Source: Orychophragmus violaceus
Lineage: Eukaryota > Streptophyta > Magnoliopsida > Brassicales > Brassicaceae
DNA length: 64,000 nt
Assembly: GCA_030180135.1 (NCBI GenBank)
Contig: CM058233.1
Coordinates: forward strand, 24,585,615 to 24,649,614
Direction of reading: 5' to 3'
The notes under the pieces are model-generated. The model did no database searches. It was not told the DNA's origin and worked only from the letters and a program-made list of their open reading frames with translations. Shown here one piece after another: positions 33,942-44,489 of the stretch. The translations under genes were made by a program, and so were the position numbers. The first letter of the stretch is position 1. Each line of letters opens with the position of its first letter.

Positions 33942-34464
33942 GCGACTGACGAGGCGCTGATATGTTGCTCCTGCATTTTTTGAGCCAGAACGGCATGACC
34001 TTGTAACAATACGTGCCGCGGTCGGTGATAAAGGAGGTTTTTTCTCGATCGTCGGGGTGCATCATGATCTGATTGTACCCTGAAAAGGCGTCCATAAACG
34101 ATAGTAGCTCGTGACCGGTGGTTGCTTCAACGAGCCGATCAATATGCGGCAGTGGGAAGCTATCTTTGGGACACGCTTTATTCAGATCGGTGAAGTCTAC
34201 GCACACCCGCCACTTGCCGTTCTTCTTTTTTACCACGACGGGATTCGCCAGCCAGTCTGGATATTTTACTTCGGTGATCGAACCTGCCTTTGAAAGTCTT
34301 TCTACTTCATCATTGACAGCCTTGGCGCGCTCGGGACCGAGCTTCCTCCTTTTTTGTTTGATCGGTTTGAAGATTGGATCGACGTGCAGTTCATGGCACG
34401 TGATGGACGGGTCAACTCCGGTCATATCATTGGTGGTCCAGGCGAAAGTTGTGGCGTTTTCCAT
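33613..34464 (-). pseudogene. Tat RT fingers and palm
   Basis: Gypsy reverse transcriptase start: ERLSKAGSITEVKYPDWLAN, GKWRVCVDFTDLNKACPKD (catalytic aspartate in VDFTDLN), LPHIDRLVEATTGHELLSFMDA and FSGYNQIMMHPDDREKTSF. After KVMPF the frame is lost and continues in the frame of 33941-32487. Upstream it is shifted against the protease frame near 34440. Confidence 0.85.
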
Positions 34465-36773
34465 GAGAAATTACACGAGTTTATCCCCAGGTCTTCGCAA
34501 AGGTCGGCTCCTATTCCAACACAACGCTCGGGATCTTTTATGTCGATGTTGACTTGTATTACTGCATCTTTCTGCGGTCGATCAGGCGGTGGTAGCTCGA
34601 TTCGAGGCTCTGCAACTAGATATGCCTGCGACTTCCGGCGCATCTTGTGCTCGATGCTGAAGCATGTTCGGGATATCTTCTGGTCTCCTCGCAGCGTAAA
34701 CACGCCGAACGGGGTGGGAAACTTGACGCACTGGTGATACGTAGAAGGGACTGCTCTCATCTCGTGGATCCAAGGCGTACCGAGGATGACGTTATAGATG
34801 GCTGGTCGGTCGACGACCACGAATTTAATCAGCTTGGTGATTCGGCCGACGTAGACAGGAAGTTTGATTGTTCCGATTATGTTGATCGAGTCGCCCGAGA
34901 AGCCGGTTAATGGTTTAGTCGATGGCTTGATACGGTAGTCGCTGAGTTCCATTCGTTGTAATGTTTCTCTGAAGATTAGATCTACCGAACTTCCGGTGTC
35001 GATTAGGATCTTCTCGACTTCGCAATCGCCTATTCGCATTGCGACGACGAGTGGGTCGTTATGTGGTCGGTCTACTCCCTCGGCATCTTGTTCAACGAAG
35101 CTGATTTTACCACCGATTCTGAGCTCGTCGCTGGCGTTTCGTCGGTAATGTTGGGCGGCCATGGCTCGACGTTCATACTCCTTGATTGAACGAACTGAGT
35201 CGTTTACCATTGGTAGTCCTCCCATTATCATGTTTATGCGTCTTCTCGGCGGAGGCGTTCCTTCTTCGTCCTCTTCGTCACGACCCTGCTTGTTTACGGC
35301 CGCTGTGTTTGCGTCTATTCGTTCGACTTCTTCGGCGAAGGCCACTTCCCTCTTTCTTTCCTCTTGAACGAGCCTGAAGCGTTCGACCTCGTTTTTTGGC
35401 TGCGCCACTTGATTAACGTGCTTCGCAGGTGGTTGGTTGCGATTTAGGACCAACTTATTGCCGTCCTTTTGATAGTCAGCGTAAAGGAGGGCTTGGATGT
35501 TTCTACAATCCTCGGTGCTGTGGCCCGCTCGTTGATGATATTGGCAAAATTGCTTGCTTCGGTCGCTTCCTCGGGCGGGTTTGTTCCACGGCTTGTTTTG
35601 ATTTTGACCTTGGTGACCTTGAGATGGTCGACCTTGCTGAAAATTCTGGGGTCGGTCGGTTCGCTCTTGTCGTTGGTCTTGGTAAGGATGTTCCTCGTCC
35701 TGTTGACTGTCGTGTGACTGATCGCTGACGTAATACGACGATTTTCCTTTCCTGGCGATTTCTTCCTCTTTGGTTTTCTTATAATCCTGGTCGTAGTGTT
35801 GTCGTGGTTCGTACTGATCGACGACCTTCTCGGTTCTTTCTTTTGACGTTGAACTCTTCGGGCCGAACTTCTTTGCTAGGGTTTCCTTTTCTTCTTCAAG
35901 GTCGATAAAGATTGATGCTCGGTGGAGGGCGTACCATAGACCGTTTCAGAGAGCGGGTAAGCCCTCGCTGTCGGTGATTGTGAGTTTGGCGAGTACGTTC
36001 TTGAATCGGGTTATGTACGATCGGAGGCTCTCTTTCTGTCCCTGGGTAACGGCCCATAGGTCGGCGTTGGACACTTCCTCTTGTATGTACATTGAATAGT
36101 GCTTTACGAAGGCATGCGTTAGATTGTCGTATCCGTCTATGGAGTTTGGTTCCAGACGAGAGAACCAATCCAATGCCGATCCGGTCAATTGCTCTACGAA
36201 CAATTGGCAGTAGCCTGCGTCTCGTTGCCCGAGGCTGAAGTGAGTTCGGCCCATCGCTATACAGAAGGCTGTTAGGAATTGCCTCGGGTCGGTCTTTCCG
36301 TCATACATCATCATTTTTATCTTGACCTTGGAAGCGGGATGCTCGGTTTGAGTGTTCATGAGTCGTTGAGTGAACGGAGTATTTTGAGTTTCTTCTATTA
36401 CACAATCGATTTCTGGTGCCGAGCTAATTGCTTGGTGGACCTTTGATGTCATATTCTTCAGCATTAGCTTCAGTTCCTCGATTTCGTTATCCCTGAGGGT
36501 GTCTTGTGTTGAGTTGTTTAAGGCTCCGTCCTCATTGGGCTCTTCGACGTCCTCGGTCAGCTGCGTGACCGTCCGACTCCTAGGATTTGGAGGGGTTGTG
36601 TTTCCGAATAATGCTCGGTTAAGGCGAGTCCTGGGAGCAGACTCCTGCTGGCTTGCCAATCGTAAATCGTTGATTTGGCCTTGACATATCGCGTGCGCTG
36701 TTGCGAGCTGATCGAATCGGGCATTACTTCCTTGAGACAGCTCGGAGATTTGCGTCATGAGAGCTTTGAGCAA
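34422..36773 (-). pseudogene. Tat gag-protease, one stop codon
   Basis: A single reading frame from 36773 to 34422 interrupted by one TGA (35946-35948). Gag part: coiled start (LMTQISELSQGSNARFDQL), capsid domain (MYDGKTDPRQFLTAF, LTGSALDWFSRLEPNSIDG, SYITRFKNVLAKL), an acidic, glutamine-rich linker and the Tat-type knuckle CQYHQRAGHSTEDC (about 35504-35546). Protease part: catalytic motif LIDTGSSVDLIF (DTG about 34992-35000) and NVILGTPWIHEM. A frameshift then separates it from RT. The upstream end is in frame with a stop near 36840, close to the LINE junction. Confidence 0.85.
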
Positions 36774-36975
36774 AACGGAGGTGTTCTGCTCGGTTTGTTG
36801 GTCACTCGTTTCACTCCGAGGCTGCTCGGATGTTTGATGACTTCCTCATTGCTTTTACAAGCTTCCGGTGTCGATGTAGCAATTCTCCATAATAACTTCA
36901 GTCTACAAATTATGTTAACTTCCTTTCATGATCACAGTCCTAATCCCCCTTCGTTTTCGGCTTACAGACGTTATT

Positions 36976-38892
36976 CTATTCCACTTTTGATTTATTTGCA
37001 TTTAGAGATGGGCAAGACCATAAGAACTTCGAGCATAATCTTTCAACTTCCTTTAAACACGTACCTGGAAGTTTGAAAGTCGAGGGCCAGAAATTTTCCA
37101 AAATCATAATGACTGAACTAATCAACTGAAATCTGCCCGCATATGATAGAAATCGATTCGTCCAGGTGCTTATCAATTATCTTATATTTTCCACCAATGG
37201 TAAAAGATATTTTGCTGTCATTCTCCTAGAAAGCAGAGACTATCCCAAGTATTTCACTGGCAGAGTGCATCTGCCAAACATGAAGCTCGAGACGATATCA
37301 GCTTGTGACTCCTCACAAGGACCTGCCATAAAAAATGTAGATTTCTCCAAACTTATCTTCAAACCAGAGATTTTCGCAAACTCTTCAAAAACAGAGAGTG
37401 TGCCTTATAATGTTCTTTTTGTTCCATATGCAAAAACTATAAGATCATCTGCAAAACAGAAGTGGGTCAATTTCATCAATTAACACTAGGGATGGTATTT
37501 GAACTCTTGCCTTATGGCTGAAACATCTAGCATATTCGATAGTATGTTAATGCAAATCACAAAGAGGGTGTGAATGTGCACATCCATGTCTTAGCCCCCT
37601 TGAACTCTTGAAATAACAAGAAAACTCGAAATTAACTTTTACTAAGAATGAGGTAGTGGATACAAAAAGACGGATCCAGTGATAGAACCTTGGTGGAAAG
37701 TTTAGTGCAGTTAGAGTGTTTAGGAGAGATGGCCATTGTACCGAGTCAAACTCTTTGGATATGTGAATCTTCATCACATCTAGATGTTATGTCCTCCTTA
37801 TGATAACAATTTAAAATCTTTGTGGATAGAAGAAGGTTCTCCATGAGCAACCTATCTTTAGTGAAGGTTGATGAATTCAGAGCAATAAATTTTGGCAACA
37901 ATACTTTGAGACGATTTGCTATGATTTTGGATATACGCTTGTATAAGACATTGAAACAAGATATTTCCCTATAGTCTTTCATTTCTCTCTCTCACCGTCC
38001 TTCTTTGGTATCAAAGCCATAATTGTTACCCCTTTGGCAGAAAACTTTGATAAAGAAAGATTGGACTGCAATCGTTACCCTTACCAACAATAGGCCAACC
38101 CTCCTTAAAGAACTATGTTGTGAAATAATCATGTCCCAAAGCTTTATTTCAGAGTATTTTAAACAGAACTGCCTGAACCTCTTCCGCAGTTACATATTTC
38201 TCCAATCTCCCCTGTTCTTATCCACTACATCTGAACTCGAGTAAGCCTTGTAATCTTTCAACTAAAGGTACCTCTGCATCAGTTGTACGAACGACAAGAA
38301 CTCACAGAAATGTTGCTCTGCCTACTTTTTAACATCCTCTGCCGAGTTCACCACTTCACCATTCGAACATCAGATTTCATGAATTGGGTTTGTTGGGATT
38401 CTCGCTTGAATACAAATGTAGAAGGCCTTGTTATTTTTGTCACCAAGTTTCAACCAGTGCATTTTATATCACTGCTTATAGAATTCCTCCTCCGTGTCAG
38501 CTAGTGTATTCCATCTCTTCTAAGCCTTTGCTTCTTCTCTTAGCAGTGGGTTTTATCATAGTGGTATGTTGGGTTACGTAAAGCAGGTCATAAGCCTCCT
38601 TAGTTATCTTTGATTATCGAAAACTCTAAGATTAGGTTTCAGTGTTTTGAGTTTTTTTTGTAAGCCAAAATAGAGTAGATGCAGAGTGAAACAACCCCTC
38701 CATTTCTCTCCAGTATGATATCATTAGTTTCGAGAATTCATTCATCCTAGCAATCGAGTTTATGAACTTCAAAAGGCTTTTTATTCTTCTCAGTTTCAAC
38801 TCGCAGCATAAGTCGGCATCATAAACGATCAAAGAAGCCACCCCGTTCATAAAAAATGTAGCTTGTCGCGAAATATTGAAGCCACTCCTCAT
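36976..38892 (-). pseudogene. LINE ORF2 reverse transcriptase
   Basis: Broken by many stops. In order on the minus strand: linker traces (WNTLADTEEEFYKQ near 38510, HWLKLGDKNNKAFY near 38440), YREISCFNVLYKRISKIIANRLKVLLPKF (37975 downwards), SKEFDSVQWPSLLNTLTAL, WIRLFVSTTSF and SRGLRHGC (37770-37560, near the palm), and WTNRFLSYAGRFQLISSVIM (37165 downwards). All are typical of plant L1-type LINEs. The YADD motif should fall between 37560 and 37180, where only damaged sequence is seen. Confidence 0.8.
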
Positions 38893-38949
38893 TTATTTAC
38901 ACCCTATCAATCTTCTTACATATCATCCCCTCATCTAACTTATTTCACC

Positions 38950-39960
38950 ATGTAAACAGAGGGCCTTGCAGGCCCTAATAATGTAGTTTACAGTGGTTTA
39001 CAACCTCTTTGAAACATCTTGTTCCCTGACTGATATTCGACATGTTTAAGAAGCCCGGGTGTTCTTCTCCATCAAGAATCTCAATGAAACCCCCATTAAA
39101 ATCCATGGCTTTCCCCGAATCATAGTGATTCTTGACATCATCCAACGAACCTCTTCTCTCTTCAGACGTGTTGAAAGCATACACAAAAAAACACAAAAAT
39201 TATCGATCCATTCTGTCAAGTAATACTGATCAAGTAATCATTTGGACGCCTTTAAAATATTCTATACATTCATGTTTGCGTCCTCGAAGAACTTTCCCTC
39301 AAACTCTTCCTGGCTTTTTTGTTCCTTTGTAATAAATTTACCCATACCCATGGCCGAACCTCCTTCTATGTTCATCTTCTCAACTCCACTTATAAAATTA
39401 TTTTCCTTTTCAACATCTGATTCATTCTCCACGATCTCTCCATCCACTTCTTCCTTGGAGAGCTGCAAACCTTGAAGGCAATGCTATTTGAACTTGCCCA
39501 TAGATAAGGCATTCCCCCTGTTTCCCTGAACTTTTGCCTATCTTGGAATAACAAACAGTCGCCCATTCACTCTTGATGTTAGGCTCTTCCGTCAAACACA
39601 CCATTTTAGCTATAAGGCTCTTTTCTGAGACAATCAATTCTTCCCCAAACTGCTCGGCCGCAACATTCAAGGTGATTTGGTTTTATGTTTCCATTTCTTC
39701 ATTTTTCTGTAGCTGCTCTATTTTTTCGACCAAAGCTGAGTCATCTGAATTTAAGATAACAACCTTTCGATTTTCAACATTTTTGTTTGGCTCTCCATTT
39801 CTTTTGTTCACAATGGAGACACTCTCTTGATGGCCATACTTATAACATTTTCTGCACATTTGAGGCAGCCTGGATATGCGAAGTCAACAGTAAAGGGTTT
39901 CCCATTTTTTGAAAAACCAAATTCTTTTCAAGGTAAATCCTTGCAAGTCGGACACACACT
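38950..39960 (-). pseudogene. LINE endonuclease and ORF1 end, copy 2
   Basis: Same blocks as in copy 1: FVYAFNTSEERRG and FIEILDGEEHPGF in 39196-38975, then, further right, the ORF1 tail (SEWATVCYSKIGKSSGKQGE, PSRFAALQ) and a zinc-knuckle region near 39840. Only scattered base changes separate the two copies, showing that the surrounding block was duplicated rather than inserted twice. Confidence 0.65.
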
Positions 39961-40365
39961 GCTACCAGCAGATGACTTGTTAGAATGGTTGTTCTTCCCA
40001 AACTTCCTCTTCTTCCCATCATCATTTCCCACATGACCTTGCGGTTCAGTTCCCAGAAACCTTGCTTCATGTTCCGCAGCTTTCTCAACCAGCTCGGCAA
40101 CAGACTCATAGTTTTGGATCCTGCAACAAATGTTCAGATCCACATGCAAACCACACATGAACTCGAGCACCAAGGATTCTCCATCCTCTTCCTCACGACC
40201 AACATACTTCGTAAGCCAATTGAACTCAACTTCATACTCCCTCACGGTCATAGACCCTTGTTACAGCTTAAGGAACACACCCTCCAGCTTATCCAAGGCT
40301 TCATCCGGATAGTACTTACTCCTGAACTTCTAATACAGCCCCAAAGGTGGAGACTAAATGTATAG
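39928..40365 (-). pseudogene. Gypsy gag fragment, copy 2
   Basis: Second copy of the gag fragment at 14964-15419: YYPDEALDKLEG upstream in a shifted frame, then MTVREYEVEFNWLTKYV, LEFMCGLHVDLN, LVEKAAEHEARFLG and CPTC. A premature stop (TAA at the position of Glu in copy 1, near 40263) shortens the open part. It is flanked by R on the right and LINE on the left, exactly as in copy 1. Confidence 0.75.
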
Positions 40366-41403
40366 GTTGATGGAGAACATAACACTTGTTTAAGAACTCT
40401 CTAGATCTGCTTGAGATGGATGGAATAGTGAGATGGAAGTGTTGGTGAACAACTCTCTTTCTAGGTGGGTTAGTTGACTATTTTAATACTTGGCAGAAGT
40501 ATATTGCTTGAACAACACAAACAAACTATTCTGGAAAACTCAGTAGAACCAAATGAATCACTCAAATGGATTCTAATGAACAAACACTCAAAGATAACTC
40601 TTTGAAAACGAAAACTCTGTTTATTATTTAACTGAAAGGTGAATTTACAAATGACTAACTAAGGAGCTTAAATAGGCTCTTGACAAATGGTAACAATTCA
40701 TAAGCAAGGAAACAATCCTAGTGAATTACGGAAATAGAGCCGTTGGGTATCTTTTGCAAGGATAAAGGGAATTCTTCAAATTGAATGCTGAATTTTATCT
40801 GGAATGCTTTAAGTCCTAGGTGAGGATCTCTGGGACTCCTTGGTTGTCGAAGAATTCATTCAAAGCGTGGATATCTCAGTTGAAAAGAGCAGTTGCAAAT
40901 TGAGGTGAATCTTCTCCAAAAAGGGAAAGTGGAGCTCCTGATGATTGTGTGTGTTCTTGTGAAGCATGGTGCAGTTAAGGAAGTCTAGACATGATGATAA
41001 TGAGCCCAAACCGTTGTAGCTTTGATATGTGAAGGTCTGGTGCTGATTTGACCCCATTAGTGTGAATGCATCCAAATAAGGTAAGTTGAGAAGCAAGAGG
41101 ATTTGTCTAATCCTTCGGGTTCTGGTGCATTGTAGGATGTCAAGAGGTGTTTATGGATATGGAAGCTTATTAAACTCTCCTGGTCTCCACAATTATGTTT
41201 GATGTTGACCAAACTCGTAATCTTCCAAATAAGGCAAGTCGGGCCACCTTTGACTTTGAAAGTGAATATCTTCTAAACCATAATTCCTTTTGGCATGAAA
41301 CCAATTTTCCGTGGGCTTCTGATAAGTTTAGATTCTTGAAAAGTAGATTTGTTTCTTGGCTCCTTATCGTTTGGTCTGATTGCTACAGTTTGTAGTTATT
41401 GGT

Positions 41404-42589
41404 TGATATACCATGGATTTTAGGGATTTTAACCATGGTATATATCTTTGTTATCGAGTCTTTCTATGTGTTTTGGAGTCTTTTCAGGTGTTTTATAGGT
41501 TTAAGGACATATGGAGCCTAATTGGACGTTTTGGGAGCATTTGGAGCAATTATGCACTATTTAGAGATCTCACAGAGTTCACTGGCTGCATTTTCGCACT
41601 GCAACGATCGTTGCAATTCTGTAGTGGTCGACGCAGTGGTCGACGCAGTTCTGCGCCCAAAAATCTGCATTTTGGAGAAATTACAGTTTTTGCCCAGAAA
41701 CTTCCCAGACTTGCAAAAAGGCCCGCAGACGTGTTTTAGACTATATATTAGGGTTTTTAGCCACTTGTTTAGGATACGCTTTACTTACGTTTTATTTTAT
41801 TTCAGAGAGAGTTAGGGGCTGATCCTGTTCTTGAGAGAGAGATGATTTCGAACCCCAGTTCTTTGTTTTATTATATGTTATTTGGTTTTCTATTCAACAT
41901 GTTTTCTGTTTCGATGATCATGTCTGAGTAGATTACCTGTTAGGTTTAGGGATTCTCATTTAGGATATCATGGAATTATAGGTTGATTAATCTGTAGGGA
42001 TTCATATTTCTAGTTCTTCATCTGGTGTTGTTCTTAATGCTTGATCTGAATTGGTCAATTAGATTATTGATGTTAGGTTGATTGATACAACGACAGTTGG
42101 TTAATTAGCTAGAAATAACCTAGATGAGCAATTTGATCTACTCGCAAAGAAATTTGGTTTAGGGGAATTGTGAACGAACGAACTCCTGATTAATGCTTGT
42201 TTAGAACTCTAGAATTCACAACGAAAGTTGGTTTGCTAGGTTGTTAGACATAGATAGGATTCGCAACGAAAGTTGGTTTCTTATACTTCTGTGATTCCAG
42301 TTCTAGAACAGATTTATGATATTAGATCGCAATTGATTGATTAGCTTATGTTCCTGATTTCCTGAGAACTCCCTAGACTTAACGCTTTGCCTCCTTGCTT
42401 ACAAACTTGCTATTGATTTACTTTCTTGCATTGCTTTTAGTTTCTCACTATATTGCTTTCTCCTAGTTTAATCTTAACCGTTCTAAATCTATCGTTGCCC
42501 AGAGTCCTTGTGGATTTCGATACCCTAAGTACTACAATCACATCACTGTGCACTTGCAGTTAGAATAGGGATTAAAACTCGACCTATCA
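41404..42589 (+). repeat. Athila derivative 5' LTR
   Basis: 1,186 bp, TGATATACCATGG...CTATCA. It includes the core pair CAACGATCGTTG and GGTCGACGCAGTGGTCGACG near 41603-41650. Scattered differences of a few percent from the 3' LTR point to an older insertion than the copia elements. Confidence 0.95.
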
Positions 42590-42595
42590 AGTTTT

Positions 42596-42613
42596 TGGCG
42601 CTGTTGACGGGGA
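42596..42613 (+). promoter_or_regulatory. PBS (tRNA-Asp type)
   Basis: TGGCGCTGTTGACGGGGA six bases after the LTR, two changes from the tRNA-Asp-complementary TGGCGCCGTTGCCGGGGA. Confidence 0.85.
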
Positions 42614-42740
42614 CTCTTTTGAGTCTTTGATAGATTTGAACTTAGGGTTTAGACTAGGTTTTTCGTTTTTTTTGTTTTACTGATTTATTTTTTTCTTTTT
42701 TTCCTCTGTTTTGCAGGTCAGATTCGACAAAATCGTCTTG

Positions 42741-42825
42741 CATCGATCGACACGGTCCTGTGTGTCGATCGTTACATCTTCGCACTTGCATCGATTGACA
42801 CTACCTTTGCATCGATCGACACAGC
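42741..42825. repeat. Paired-palindrome modules in Athila leader
   Basis: GCATCGATCGACAC then GTGTCGATCGTTAC, followed by GCATCGATTGACAC then GCATCGATCGACAC, ending in CAGCGCG. They lie between PBS and the first reading frame of the element. Confidence 0.8.
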
Positions 42826-42832
42826 GCGTAAG

Positions 42833-43444
42833 ATGATGGGAATGATGGAACGGATGTTGGAAAATCAGCAGAATAACTCATTTTGCAAAGACTATGGTTC
42901 TTATTCATTCACCAGAGATTATGAATCTTCATCATATCAGCATGTTCCCCCTCAAAATACGCAGTCTGATAAGCTGATAAGTATGATGGAGCAGTTACTG
43001 GAAAGACAGGAAAATGATATGAACTGCATCAATGGCTCTGGATTCCAAGGTAACAAGTTCTTTAATGGTGGACAGAAGAGTGCTTTCACAAGAAATCAGA
43101 ACTCTTCTGGATATGGACAGAATGCTGGTTATCAGAAGCCTTTTCAGCAAGGTAATTCTTATCAGAGAACATATGGGTCATCTTCTTATCAGACACCTCC
43201 TGCTGCTAATGCTTATGAGAGAAAAACTGAAGCAATGATGGAGCAGTTGCTAGAGGATCAGACTAAGACTGCTGTAGATTTTGACAGGAAGTTGGATGTT
43301 ATGCATGAAAATCTGAGTGGGAAGTTTGAATCTTTGAGCACACATGTGAAGAAGCTAGATGTTCAAGTTCAACAAACAGGTAGAGCAATACAAAGGCAAA
43401 ATGAAGCTGGGGGAGCTGAAAAAAGCAATACATTAATGTTGTGA
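42833..43444 (+). CDS. Athila gag C-terminal region
   Basis: Open frame of 203 codons; the ATG at 42833 may be artificial because the capsid core is deleted. It is rich in N, Q, S, Y and G and contains NGSGFQGNKF, GQKSAFTRNQNSSGYG and YQKPFQQGNSYQ. The motif MMEQLLE occurs twice with variants (residues ~50 and ~140). A heptad-type helix (FDRKLDVMHENLSGKFESLS) follows. It corresponds to the C-terminus of the gag at 1-1410. No zinc knuckle is visible. The frame overlaps the start of the next by four bases. Confidence 0.75.
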   Translation: MMGMMERMLENQQNNSFCKDYGSYSFTRDYESSSYQHVPPQNTQSDKLISMMEQLLERQENDMNCINGSGFQGNKFFNGGQKSAFTRNQNSSGYGQNAGYQKPFQQGNSYQRTYGSSSYQTPPAANAYERKTEAMMEQLLEDQTKTAVDFDRKLDVMHENLSGKFESLSTHVKKLDVQVQQTGRAIQRQNEAGGAEKSNTLML

Positions 43445-44286
43445 CCATAAGAGATGAGATTGACTTGCTAGGAGAAGAAGAGAGCAGAATCTCGGATTTT
43501 TTGGAAGAATTCTGTCTGTATGAGACATGCATCGATCAACACAACTCGTGCATTGGTCGATTCATCCCCGATACGTCTAATGGAATTGTGAAAAATCGCC
43601 TTGTGTCGATCGACACATATCCAGCATCGATCGACACATACTGCAGACGGGACCAAAAACCTGCAACAGTCCTGGAACGAGTCTATAAGCCCTCTCTGCT
43701 ATATCCTAAGGTTCCTAAACTGTCTAAACAGGAGCTAGACGTGGCTAATTGTATGAAAGTGATGGAAAAAAAGCTGGTTCAGATTACAGAGAAGCTTCCA
43801 GATCCAGGAGCATTTGTGCTAGACTGTTATATCTCTAAGGACAGATTCAAGCGTTCTCTGTGTGATTTAGGAGTTGATGTGAATCTCATGCCATACTCAG
43901 TGGCTGTGAGATTAGGACTAAAGGATTTCCAGCCTACTAGGATCTCTCTTATCCTAGATGATCGATCAAAGATGTATCCAGAAGGAGTTCTTGAGGATGT
44001 TAATATCAGAGTTGGGAACTACTTGATTCCAACGGATTTTGTGGTGCTGAAATATGAGATTGAGCTTGATGATCCTTTATTACTTGGTAGATCATTCTTA
44101 GCTACTGCTGGAGCTGTGATTAATGTGAGACATAGACTGATTGATCTCCATCTGGGAGATAAGCCATTGAGGTTCAAGATGGACAAGCTGCAGAGAGCCA
44201 CCATTGATGGACAGAGCTTCAGTGTTCAGGGCCGGCAACTGCTCATAAGCAGAAAGCTCCAGACTTCTCATTTCCACCAAAGGTAA
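43441..44286 (+). CDS. Athila protease-region protein
   Basis: Open frame of 281 codons; it starts at a non-ATG codon as listed, so it is likely translated as part of a polyprotein. N-terminal linker of acidic residues carries two in-frame paired-palindrome inserts (CIDQHNSCIGRF and VSIDTYPASIDTYC). A retropepsin-like domain follows: FKRSLCDLGVDVNLMPYSVA, where the usual DLGA(S/D) catalytic motif is DLGVDVN, then YLIPTDFVVLKYEIE and DDPLLLGRSFLATAGAVI. The protease fold looks complete, but RT does not follow. After a frameshift near 44240 a second frame (to 44486) encodes RRIPPMLRSRPGSTPSFLG, the end of the usual Athila coding region. Confidence 0.75.
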   Translation: MTIRDEIDLLGEEESRISDFLEEFCLYETCIDQHNSCIGRFIPDTSNGIVKNRLVSIDTYPASIDTYCRRDQKPATVLERVYKPSLLYPKVPKLSKQELDVANCMKVMEKKLVQITEKLPDPGAFVLDCYISKDRFKRSLCDLGVDVNLMPYSVAVRLGLKDFQPTRISLILDDRSKMYPEGVLEDVNIRVGNYLIPTDFVVLKYEIELDDPLLLGRSFLATAGAVINVRHRLIDLHLGDKPLRFKMDKLQRATIDGQSFSVQGRQLLISRKLQTSHFHQR

Positions 44287-44489
44287 GGCATATATCATCT
44301 AAGCTTAAATCTCCTAATCCATCAACTTTGAATGCAGGAAAACGCAGAATCCCACCCATGCTTCGCTCCCGCCCTGGTTCTACTCCCTCTTTCCTTGGGA
44401 GATCTCATGATCCGAAAGCATATACACCACCTTGGATGAGGAGACATTCACAGAGACACTCAAAGTCTCTATTGAAACCGCCATGAGTC

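Larger units (their letters stand above)
19194..36865 (-). mobile_element. Tat-lineage gypsy element lacking 5' LTR
   Basis: Minus-strand Ty3/gypsy element: gag (36773 leftwards), protease, RT, two successive RNase H domains, integrase, tandem repeats, an antisense gene and a 3' LTR (19194-19828) preceded by a G-run polypurine tract. The second RNase H and the antisense gene are marks of the Tat lineage. Copia 2 is inserted at 22176-29384. The 5' end stops near 36866, where LINE sequence begins, so the 5' LTR and PBS are lost. GTAAG at 19189-19193 would be the left TSD. Confidence 0.85.
36866..39990 (-). mobile_element. L1-type LINE fragment, copy 2
   Basis: Minus-strand LINE that keeps the RT, which copy 1 has lost, but lacks the 3' end that copy 1 keeps. 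Order from right: ORF1 end (39262-39990), endonuclease (39240-38950), linker and RT (38890-36976). It stops near 36866 at the Tat element. From 38947 rightwards it is nearly identical to 13976 onwards. Confidence 0.8.
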
